Assembly: GCF_000003605.2 (NCBI RefSeq)
Contig: NW_003142798.1
Span: 386,390-418,647 of the forward strand
DNA: 32,258 nt
DNA from: Saccoglossus kowalevskii
Taxonomy: Eukaryota; Hemichordata; Enteropneusta; Harrimaniidae
Reading direction: 5' to 3'
Shown here: positions 15,293 to 25,359 of the stretch, one piece after another
Position numbering within the stretch: position 1 is the first letter of the stretch
Layout of the letters: each line of letters begins with the position of its first letter
Notes under the pieces: generated by a model
Seen by the model: the letters and a program-made list of their open reading frames with translations, nothing else
Databases searched by the model: none
Told to the model about the DNA's origin: nothing
Made by a program: the position numbers and the translations under genes

Positions 15293-15299
15293 CTTGCAT
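15171..15299 (-). promoter_or_regulatory. Overlapping upstream ORF at the Kelch start
   Basis: An ATG lies 7 nt before the main ATG in another frame (15299-15297). It opens a 42-codon frame that overlaps the Kelch N-terminus and ends at 15173-15171. Its context has G at -3 and C at +4, weaker than the main start. If the transcript begins upstream, some ribosomes could be diverted. Confidence 0.4.
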
Positions 15300-15540
15300 C
15301 ACCTATCGGCTTCGTCAGTTTGAATTTTTAAACAGTCACCGTATATTTTCATCGATCAAAAGCACCAACTGACCTTATTGTTCTTCACCACTAGTGTATT
15401 TACTTGACGCGTTAACGATGGAAGTAGTGTTGAACTCTATAGAGATGACAGTAACATTGTTACCGCAGTAAAACCGTCCAAAGAAAGCTGAGCGGATCAT
15501 AAACTGTTTCTTCTTCAAAGCACCGCCATCTTGAATGTTG
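15284..15540. promoter_or_regulatory. Kelch upstream region with two YY1-like motifs
   Basis: Read on the minus strand, AAGATGGCAGC spans the start codon (about 15287-15295) and a classic AAGATGGCGG lies at 15532-15523, about 235 bp upstream. No TATA box is evident near either. This is the kind of arrangement seen at TATA-less housekeeping promoters; assignment is by motif only. Confidence 0.4.
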
Positions 15541-16600
15541 ATAATACTCCCTAAGCCACTGCATATTTATTATGGGGTGTCCAGCCAACTGGAAAACAAT
15601 ATAATCGCTCAACACCTATTTTATTGTATTCTGTCTGTCAACAATGTGTGAATTATTTTTAATTTATAAATACGATGATAGGAAATATGGATCAGATTAT
15701 AGGATTACAGTACGTCATAATTATAATCATAATCATGAATTGCCGACCAAATCGATTCCTAAGGCAAAGGAATGTAGTTTATTTCTTGAATAAATGCAGG
15801 GACAATAGCGACAATAACACGGTTTGCTTCGTTAATTGTTAACGACTTTCAACAAAGGGCCCTAAGAAGATTATTGACCCCATTAGCAAAAACTTGACAA
15901 TGAATCGGTGAGAGTCTCAATGACCATCTCAAATTCCTGTTATTTTTTTCCCTGACACATTTTCAAAGAATGGAAGGTATTTTCCATGTTCAAAGTAAAC
16001 TGGGGTGTGTTCATCAACAACGTTCTTTGCAGCTTTTGGCGTATACACGGTTACTAAAAAAGAAGTAACCGTGGCGTATATTTGAATGTCATGGGCTTTT
16101 TATTTTACTTACCATAGTGAAATGGAAAGAACTTGCTGAATGGTATTCGTTTGACTTGAGCGTTGACACAATCAAAGGCGTTCTTCATGATACTGTCACT
16201 CACACTTATTTCACGGCAGTGCAGCAATTAAATGGTGAAGTGAATAAAACCAATTGTCTTTTTTTCTATGGGACATTCATCAATTCAATAAAGAACTGAT
16301 ACTATCCTACCGTTATTATACAAACAGTGTGTAACAGGTTGGGCAGGGGCTGTGGCACGAAATTTTGCACGAGGGGCGAGATCTGAAACCTAGACCCTCT
16401 GAAACGCTATTTCCTGCATTTTGAGAGAACAATTTTGCTGACACAAAAGATTTCAGCTTGATTTAGGGGGGACTACGTTCAGTGGAATGGGTCTGAGAAA
16501 TATTTTTTTGGGGGTCGTTTTTTGTGACTAAATTGCGAATTTTAAGTATTCTGTCATGAATTTGTTTTCGCGTATCTGTTAACCGACTTAATTAGTTGAT
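15541..16600. other. Gene-free stretch with one strong hairpin
   Basis: The main feature is a hairpin at about 16039-16081, with arms TATACACGGTTACT and AGTAACCGTGGCGTATA around an A-rich loop. A 60-codon frame at 16117-16299 follows a TACCATAG string but matches nothing I know. Otherwise nothing is seen. Confidence 0.45.
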
Positions 16601-16609
16601 TATTAGCTG

Positions 16610-17225
16610 AATTGCTGTGTTATGTCTGTCATCGTTTAGGTCTATTTGAAGTTTTGGACGGAACTTGGCTCAGTGATTTGGAACTTATTACCAGATAACC
16701 GTCGCCATTCTGACAGTTTATATCCGTAGTTATTAATGTAGTGAACGATTAATCAAAAGATATGACGTATTCAGTACTTAGTGTGATTGGCTTTATGATT
16801 GAAGGTTACGCCCTAGAGTCTTTTACTGTTTTGTAATTGGTTAGAGTTTTGAAAATGAATAAAGAGAGTTTGAGTTGGTCTTGGGGAGCACAGCACGATA
16901 GACGCAGTAGAGAGAGTGCAGTCCTGGAGAGTCGAGTCGAGTCCTGGAGAGACTTGGGGCGAGCCTTGACGCAGTCTTGGGCGAGTCTTGGTTCAGCCTT
17001 GTGAGAGTCTTGGGGACTTTTCCCCAGGACGCTGTGTCTTATAGAGTGCTCCAAAAGATCGACTAAGACGAGAGTTGAAACGTATTTCGTTGTGTGTGTC
17101 TTATTTGACTGTAAAGCTAAAGTGACTTTCCCGATCCCGTACCTCAAGGGGACGAGATAGAGAGACGGGACGAGATTCCCCCCTGGCAAGTGTAGAGAAC
17201 CCCGTGAAGAGAATTTCCCCCTGAT
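16610..17225 (+). other. GC-richer, LTR-like stretch of unknown nature
   Basis: This stands out from the AT-rich surroundings. It has an AATAAA at about 16858, purine-rich copies of GAGTCCTGGAGAG and GAGTCTTGG between 16915 and 17015, a GT-rich run (TTGTGTGTGTCTTATT) near 17088, and a G/C-rich tail with CCCCCCTGGCAAG. The order of AATAAA then a GT-rich block is what an LTR's R region would show. I cannot find matching LTR ends, a target duplication or any gag/pol sequence, so solo LTR is only a guess. Confidence 0.3.
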
Positions 17226-17249
17226 AATTCACCAAAATTACTCATCGCA

Positions 17250-17302
17250 ATGGTGTGACGTTAGAAATAAAAATAAATGTAAAAATGTTACGTTCACACC
17301 AT
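17250..17302. repeat. 53-bp palindrome
   Basis: ATGGTGTGACGTTA on the left pairs with its near complement TAACGTTCACACCAT-like sequence on the right (TTACGTTCACACCAT), around an A/T-rich loop. It may be the remains of a foldback element or a structured transcript segment; nothing more can be said. Confidence 0.55.
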
Positions 17303-17357
17303 ATAGTGAGTGCGAGAAGGTGTTCGAAGCCATAGACAGAATTCTAAGGTTCTTTGG

Positions 17358-17416
17358 GAAAATATAATTTTTATAATAGATATATTTTTTTTATAGAAAA
17401 TATAATTTTTATAATA
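17358..17416 (+). repeat. Short AT-rich direct repeat, period 38
   Basis: The 21-bp block GAAAATATAATTTTTATAAT plus A occurs at 17358-17378 and again at 17396-17416. It is a local duplication in AT-rich sequence. Confidence 0.7.
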
Positions 17417-20400
17417 AATTAAATATCCTTCGTTTTTGTAGAATGTAATGTGTGTCTATCTACTGTCATACAGTAAATCGACCAATGATGGACACATCTA
17501 CCTTCATGCCGTGAAAGGTGTGATCATGACGATATGCATTGCTTGAGGACAACGTTCGTAGATTTGACACCACGATCAACTTACGCGGCCAATACCAAGT
17601 TTCCTATATGTGAAGTTTGTCCATCTTGGTCCGATTGGTGGCATTTGAGTATCATCAAATATCATTTGCATATCATCTAATAGTTTGTTTGTTTTCAGGA
17701 CAAACTGCAAAGTTCATCTGATCAACGGCTGATACAATATACCATTGAAGTGATCTAGTCTTTGCTTTTAATAATTTGCCAGTTTATATTTCAGACAAGA
17801 CGCCACAGTTACACACTGCAGTAAACTGAGCCTCGTTCAGCTGCATTTGCCTGAGAAATATCCTTGTTGTTATTGAATACTCAGTACCAGGAACAAACAA
17901 GACATACTGGTAATAAGAAATACGTGGTATTGGAGATCATAAATAACTAAATAAAACTGGATAAGTTTGATTGTATAGAATTATTGAAAAATAAGTTTCA
18001 TTGAATGACATATGAAACTTTCCCAGACCACATGTAGGACTGGTTGCGATATCAGAAGAGAGACCAACATAGACATTGTATCTATCACAACGGAATGTCT
18101 TGCATTTGTACCAAAATAATACAAAATAAGTGAAAATGTGTCTGCACGAAAAGAAGATAGAACGCATGATTTTTTATTAAAATCGGGAAAATGATAAATA
18201 ACGTGCATCCATAACCCACTGTCTGTAAAGACAATACCAAATTGGAATGACACCAGGCCAGCACACTGAGAAACTATTGAAATACGTGTGTGTATGTATA
18301 TCACTATGTCTTGAGTTTTTTACTTCTTTTGAGAAGAGAAATGGTCAAAGGCATATGAAAAAAATCAACAAAAAGCATGTATGGCACCAGTCGTCCATTA
18401 TGAATCAAATTACAATCAAAACTTGTGGATATCAGTAACCCATCGTGTGCGATGTTCATGTCAATCTGAAAATAGAATCGACCTAGGCAGTTCGACCTGA
18501 ACAACTGATGACACGGACAAATAGACAGCGCACAAACTTCATCACGGAAACTAAAAACTTTGATGACCATAAATTAAAAATCCTACAAGACTAAATTCTG
18601 TTTCTCTCCACGTTGGTATTAACCCCTCCCTGCACTAATTCTCATTTTCCGAAAATCTCTGAATGTTCTCAAGTACACCTGAGTCCCACTTCTAAACGTT
18701 TTTTTTTAAGGAGCAAGTTATTTCTCAAGGCTTATACCGTCCCCGATCAGCGACCAGGTGTCACCGGCAGTATCACTGAATTCCAGGAAGCTTCACTTGA
18801 AGGTACAATATATTCGATTGAAATTAAACTTCTAATATAAGTTAATAAATAACCAAATCGATGTTTTAAATAATAAATTATACACTTCATTGAAAATATA
18901 GATATACAAAATATAGACTCATACACCGTGACACCATGATAGGAACATAGGTATGTTTGGTTGTAGATTTCCAAAAAAATTCATCGCAAGAAGATATAAA
19001 TTGAAAGAAAAATGTTCGAGCAAAAAAAGTGTTGTTGTCTTTTAATTCACACCCGGACAAACATGTCGCAAAATATCGCCAACTTAGTACGTCCCGATCT
19101 GAATAAAATGTATATCCTATTTTGTATTACTTTAACCATCGCTTTTCGCGTTCACCAAAACTTTCAAAAAAATGACAGCCAATAAAAAATAAATTCAAAT
19201 AAGATAAAGTGTATGATAAAAAATAAATAATTAAAAACATATTGAGAGAACGAAAAGGTGAGTAGTCTGAAACGGGTCCACAATGTATAGTTTTGATCTA
19301 CAAACAACATCATTGCCATATTTCAAAGACAGTCTGATTCCACATACCGGGTATAATACTAGTAGTTGAACTTAGGTAACAACGGATGGGGCGAATATCA
19401 CGATTAATTATTGACGCGTATCTATGTATTCCATTCCGAAATGTTGAAATGTGTACTCCAAGTTCAGTAATTTTATTAGATATAAATGTTTATTCACCCA
19501 ATAATAATTACGATCACCACAAGAATAATAAAATAAAAAATAAAACTAATGATGATAAGTAAAAGTTAAGGAGTATGTTGTTGGATGAAAGAGAAATCAG
19601 AAAATTGCTTAGAGCTTGTTTAATTTCCTGTGAATACTTGAACAGAAGTTGCATTTTTTTGGGGAAAATGAAAATTTGGAGAAAAACAAGATAGCATTCA
19701 TAACTAAGACATTAGTGACAGAATAATAAATTAAATAAAAGTAAATAATTAGGCAAATTTTAATATTTTTACAATAGTACTTGTTTTGTAGATGTTTTGA
19801 ATGATCTGCGGGAGAAAATTGATCTTGTTTCAAATGATATGCTGTTCTATAGTTTAGACCCTATGTATGATATCGAGAACTGGCCGACTGCAGTTCAAAA
19901 CTGCTCAATGCGGAGGTTTTGCGTTTGTTGCGAATATTACGAGAATGGTCACGTGGTTTGAAATAATCGTTGAAGAGCGGTGGTTGTCGCGTTCTGTTCA
20001 ATATGGGACTCGATACGACGTGAAATTAGTGTTTAAATTGTCAAGAATTGTAAAATACATTTTATAGTTCTCCTAAGACTATTATTAGAATCGAAGACGT
20101 AGATGGCAACTATTAAAACAAATGATAAGATTTCCGTGACATTTACACTATAATGGTTTTATTTTATGTTTACAAAACCCAGATAAAATATATTGTCAAA
20201 AAACTACTTTTCGCAGAAACATAAGTCAAATATTGAAAGTATTCATGCAGGAAATAGGGCTAGTAGATTAATAAGGTAAATGGAATAAAATATGCATGTA
20301 AATAGGAATGGGATAAGGTTAAAGTAAAATACAAAATATAATAGTTGAAATGTTAAAAATTAAAACATCAGAATTCGTAGAGGCCTTCAACTTTCAAAGT

Positions 20401-21370
20401 GGCAAGCATGAACACTAGTTTTGATCAGGTTGCGATTTGCACTGATGCTGATACAAGATATTCTCCAATGTGTTCCATTCAATCATTTCAAGCAAACCTG
20501 TGAATATGTAATAACACATATATGTGATCTTTCTTTGTACTAATATGCTAGACTGTGAGCCTATTTCACTTATCGGTATCGCCGTTTGATGCGATTTGCA
20601 ACAATACTGGTCGAACATTTGGAAAACAAATTGCCATTAATCAATACACAAAATATTAACTAATTAGTATAATTAGTTTAATATTAACCAAATAGTAACC
20701 TGCCAACCACAGATGTTGTGCAGTGCATGTTTCATAATCTGTGTAAACAACGTATTCTACATGCAGTGGAGATGTTGCATGGGACCCACATTGAACTTCA
20801 CCATATTGATTTGACTCAGTATTTTACTGTATTTTGTTCATTATATAGACCTTTTGTCTGAATGAGAGTAGAATGAATGCTACATTTCAACACATTTGCA
20901 TAACCACAATTCAAATCACTCACAAAATAACTTTAGTACAACTCTATCTTTCAAATATGATAAATAATTATTAATATTAATGTTTGAAAACAACAAGCAA
21001 TATGACCATGTACATATCTCATAAAACAGTAAAGATGTATATGCAAACATATACATGTAAATCATACAAAGCAACAAATATTTCTGGGTTAAAAAAACAA
21101 ACACTTTTCTGAAAGCTGATTGGTCCTATTAATAAAGAATATTATGTGAAACCAAGAAATTGTTCAAAATAATTTTTTTTACTGGTTTCACAACACTAAC
21201 AATCTGCTAAAGTCATAGTTTTCAACAAAGGCACATGTAACATTAGAACCCTCAGCACGTTGGATGAATAGTTAGAACAATAACTCCTTCACAACTGGCA
21301 AATAGTCTCGGTTTATATTCTGTCTGCTTATATTCACAGCAGTTTTTGCATTCAGCAATGCATCTTAAAG
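17417..21370. other. 4-kb stretch without a recognised gene
   Basis: Several open frames of 60-107 codons exist on both strands (17937-18570, 19867-20067), but none shows a known motif or credible exon borders. An AT palindrome lies at about 20654-20686 (AATATTAACTAATTA against its complement). A weakly coding remnant of a mobile element around 18000-18600 cannot be excluded. Confidence 0.45.
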
Positions 21371-21564
21371 GTCATACATCCTGGTATTTGGACATGACCC
21401 CTACATGTCATACATCCTGGTAATTATGACCCCTACATGTCATCCATCCTGGTAATTATGACCCCTACATGTCGTACATCCTGGTAATTATGATGACCTC
21501 TAGGGGTCATGCCTCCTGATATTTGGACACAACCCCCGACTGGTCATACATCCTGGTAATTTCT
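21371..21564 (+). repeat. Minisatellite, units of 32-37 bp
   Basis: About six units, each starting GTCATACATCCTGGTA, followed by ATTATGACCCCTACAT in the inner copies or by TTTGGACA.. variants in the outer ones. The three central copies are most alike, and the 4th and 5th are diverged. Non-coding. Confidence 0.88.
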
Positions 21565-22190
21565 GGTGATATTGGTGTCCTTTAACATAAACATCAATTC
21601 CAAAGTGATACAAGCTTGAATTTTTTTGAGAAAAAGAAACTTATTGGTGAAAGTGAATTTTTGCCCCGGAAAGTGTCATAAGGCTTCATTTGGTTTAAAT
21701 TTTTGTTAATAATTTTGGTTTGAAAAAAATTTATTATGATAGGGTTATGTTAGATTAAATTTGACAAGAGAAGTAAACTTTTACACTCGCCATGTTGATA
21801 ACACAACTAAAAGAATATTATCAGAAACACTATACGATAGATATAATACTAAAGGTACATTGTATATTGGGGAAAAACATAGTATATACACTAAACACTA
21901 GTCTATAATCTATGCAATGTTCCACTCATTATACACTACTTCATTATACACCTGGGTGCTTGTAATGTCTTCACATTCAGATAATAAATAACCACAGATT
22001 TGATTAACTGAATGAGAATAATGTAAACGCTGAAGATCATGTGATTATGACAAATTCCCATTGGCCAATGAACACAAGGTATTTTATTTTAACCCAAGTT
22101 TTAACCTAACCTAGCTTAGATTTACAGAAAGGGGCAAGGTATGATACAAGTTATATAACCTTTCCTTAATCCTTAAACAAGCAGCCTCTC

Positions 22191-22695
22191 AGCTGAGATA
22201 GCTATGCTTTTTGCAATGCACATTTCGAGTCAATTCAAGAACTGAAGATATCATTAGAAAATTAACAAATCTGAGATGTCTACCTGAGGTACTTATATGT
22301 ATAGTATCAAAGCAATCAGACTTTTCAACAAGAAGTCGAAAATATCACCTTTTACCAAAAATATTCATCAAAATTAGATAATTGAAGATATCACGAAATG
22401 AACAAATCTGAGAGAGGTCCACATGTAGTACCTATATACCGGTACATACGGTTTTCAACAAAAGGCCGAAAAATATTACTTTTTACCAAAAATATTCATA
22501 AAAATTAGAGAATTGAAGATATCATCACGAAATGAACAAATCTAAAAGAGGTCTGCCCAAGGTACATATACATCAAGTATCAAAGCAATAAGGATTGTAG
22601 TTTTCAAGAAGTTGAAAAAGTCAAAAGTTGACATGGACGATGGACAATCACTCATGTGATTAGCTCAGCTCGGCAAAGTAGACAGCAGAGCTAAT
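22191..22695 (+). repeat. Long interspersed repeat, family B, copy 2 (internally expanded)
   Basis: Same ordered blocks as 3856-4180, beginning AGCTGAGATAGCT and ending in CTCAGCTCGGCAAAGTAGAC then AGAGCTAA. Here the inner module (TTTACCAAAAATATTCAT ... ATTGAAGATATCA ... GTATCAAAGCAAT) is repeated at about 131-bp spacing (TTTACC at 22352 and 22483), so this copy is about 180 bp longer. No protein is encoded. Confidence 0.78.
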
Positions 22696-22699
22696 AAAG

Positions 22700-24636
22700 T
22701 TACAGTTTTTATATTGCTTGATGCAATTTGTATCATGTTGTTTCTATAGTGTTACCAGTACATTTCATTTAATTAAACTCAATTTAAATGCAACTATATC
22801 AAAATTTGATAAAATATAATTTAGTACCGGTATATCTTAAATGTGTCCTTTGAAGGTAAAACATTTGAATGAGTGATGGAATATTACTAGTATCATACCT
22901 AGGTGTTGGGTAGAGCAGTGTATATTGAATGGAATAGTGCACTAAACAATAAATTAAGACAGATATTAGAATTTATTTTTCATAAACAAATTTCAGAAAG
23001 CAGAGATCAGAGTAGCATTAAATATATAAATCACCTAATTTATGTACAAATCAGATATTTTCAGAATCTACCCTGGGTATTCTCAATTCTGCCACAAGTT
23101 TCAAAAATGCTGTTTTATGTTATCTAAACCCTTAGTGCCATTTTATATACAATTCTATAAATTTGTTAGTCATCTTTTATTTTGCTGACCAACCACAGAA
23201 CACTTCTTGAAGCATGTCTTGATACACACTAAAACAAAAAATACAGAAAAACTTGTCTTGAAAGAAAAAAATAATATACAACTAAACTAATTATATAACA
23301 TTACTGTAACCATGACATCACGCAAACTTTAAAACTGTTTGTTACAAATGACTTTTAAAATAGCGATGCATTCAAGTTAATTTACATTTGTAATGTACAG
23401 TGTAAAATAAATGATATTTGTCACCAAAAACAAAAAAAATCTTTGGGATTACTTCTTTCAAAGAAATGGAACCTTCCTTTTCTGTAAGTTTACCAGAAAA
23501 ATCAAATTACAAGAAAAATGAATTGAGAGGCCACATTAGAACGACAATATACTTGGAAGCAAACATCAACTCAGGCTTGATACTTTTATCACCTGCACAT
23601 TCCCAAAAAGGACATCTTTTTCTGACTTTACAAAAATAAGATAAATCACATTTCAACACCATTTAATTTTAGCTCATGTAAATTATTTTATCATTTTTTT
23701 TTCAAAAATAATACATTTAAAACTACAAACATGTATATAAGAACATTGTAAAATAAACCAATGAAAATTGAAATAAAATAATCTACTAGATCCAAACTGA
23801 AACCTCATAACTGCCACTCGGTTACACATGCTGATTACCAACACAAAAAGATTCCCTTTAAAGAATATTTTCTCAGACAATTATCTCATAAACATACAAT
23901 GTACCTTTCTTTTGATAAAACATTGAGTGTAATACATGCAAGTACCATTTTTTTTTTTTTTTTGAAAAGTGAGAAAAGTAAGTTTTGCAATTATTTTTGT
24001 GAAAAATTGCATGCGAGACGAATGTTACCCTGAATATCAGGACCACAATAAAAGACTCTTTATATGTTAACTTACTTATGTACAGGTATGTTTATAATTT
24101 GTAATCAAAGATGATACTCTAATTGGGGAAAATTATACAAGATATTTTTTTTTTACACAAAAACAAACAAAACCTGTATAACTGTATGCGCAAAATATCA
24201 AACTAACATCAAGTACATGTACTAATAACATGATTAACATAACAATTCAGAGTTAACACACTGTAAGTAAATCCAATCTTTTATCTGAATCCAAATTATT
24301 CAAATCAGTTCAGTTAGAACATGTGTGTGATGCCCATTGGAAGAACAATGTTAAAACTTCCTAAAACAAATGCAGAAATAAATTAGTTTATTGAAAAAAA
24401 ACAACAAAAAAAAAACATTTATATTAACACATTGCCTGCTGTCTTATTTATATACCATTCATACTGACTTTGAGAGTTATCTTAAAAATAGATAATCTTT
24501 TAAAAAAAATATAATTAAACCTCTTACTCTCGCAAAGACAGAAAAATTAAAAAAAAGTTTAATAAAACAAATGCCAAAGAAATTATTAAATATAACTCAA
24601 TTCTAGCAATCAAAATATTAAGACCAAGGTTCTGAT
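22700..24636. other. AT-rich gene-free stretch
   Basis: No recognisable exon on either strand. It has many A/T runs, the longest a run of about 16-18 T near 23949. Candidate minus-strand AATAAA sites exist at 24392-24387 and, just outside, at 24642-24637. Confidence 0.5.
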
Positions 24637-24642
24637 TTTATT
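24637..24642 (-). terminator. Possible GID4 poly(A) signal
   Basis: AATAAA on the minus strand about 650 bp after the GID4 stop, the first perfect hexamer I see downstream. It gives a plausible 3' UTR that would include the minisatellite at 25115-25325. No transcript evidence is available. Confidence 0.3.
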
Positions 24643-25114
24643 TTGAGAAAAACATTATTTTGTACTTAAACAGATTATAAAACCAGCATTGATAACATAT
24701 TAAAATGTCTAGTAATTGTATTTTATCAACTCCCTAGTGCTATGATGTAACTTTTATGTTCATAGTTAAGTTATAAAGAGTATGCAACACCATGTTCTGT
24801 GTCAAGTCGATAACATAGATGTGTGATTTGTCTACAATATGGAAAATGGTTAACTTCATCATTCCTTCAACGATAAGATATGACAAGAAAACAAAGAAAC
24901 ACTTGTTTCATATAAATCAATTTAAACACTACAATTACAGTAAGTTATACCATGACAAAGTAAGCTACACCAAAATTGGTAGTAAATATTTGAAGTTTTG
25001 ATTATTATCATACAAACTGGCACATTAGGTAACTTTTCACTTTGACACAGTCTAACTGGTGAATCACACTTCTTACACAAAAGCTCAAAACTTGAACATT
25101 TGTATCTGGAATAT

Positions 25115-25325
25115 CGAAAGCCAAATTGATACACTGTGGTAGGCGTCTACTGGAACTCATAGATTGGTACACTGTGGTGGGCATCTACTGGAACTCGTAG
25201 ATTGGTACACTGTGATAGGCATCTATTGGACACGGAAATGGTACATTGTAGTAGGCGTCTATCGAGACTCGTAAATGAGAAACTGTGGTAGGTGTCTATC
25301 GGAACTCGTAGATTGGTACACTGTG
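25115..25325 (-). repeat. ~38-bp tandem array that includes the GID4 C-terminal codons and stop
   Basis: Read on the minus strand, units begin with CACAGTGTACCAATCTA at 25325, 25287 (diverged), 25250 (diverged), 25214, 25176 and 25138 (partial), giving steps of 38, 37, 36, 38 and 38. The first unit is the authentic end of GID4: codons for HSVPIYEFR plus TAG and 8 nt of 3' UTR. The units at 25214 and 25176 match its first 17 bases exactly and carry the same E-F-then-stop pattern, with the Arg codon changed to Gln. Confidence 0.92.
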
Positions 25326-25359
25326 TTCTAGCACATGGGTAAGATTTAAAGACTGAAAC
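25296..25359 (-). CDS. GID4: GID4 coding exon 5 (C-terminus)
   Basis: 64 nt: completes the Trp codon, then [20 protein letters not shown] and TAG (25298-25296). The acceptor is TTGTAG. The last 30 nt are the first unit of the tandem array that continues downstream. Confidence 0.94.

Noticed and set aside
16117-16299. 60-codon plus-strand frame after a TACCATAG string, exon-like composition
   Set aside because: No recognisable protein, no clear donor and no neighbouring exon in phase.
16806-17189. 127-codon minus-strand frame rich in Ser, Arg and Leu
   Set aside because: It arises from the GAGTCTTGG-type purine repeat and GC-richer composition; the Ser/Arg/Leu periodicity follows the DNA repeat and no family is recognised.
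17937-18570. Overlapping 76-107-codon frames, possibly a degraded retroelement
   Set aside because: No reverse transcriptase, integrase or other motif can be pointed to in any of the frames; too weak to call.
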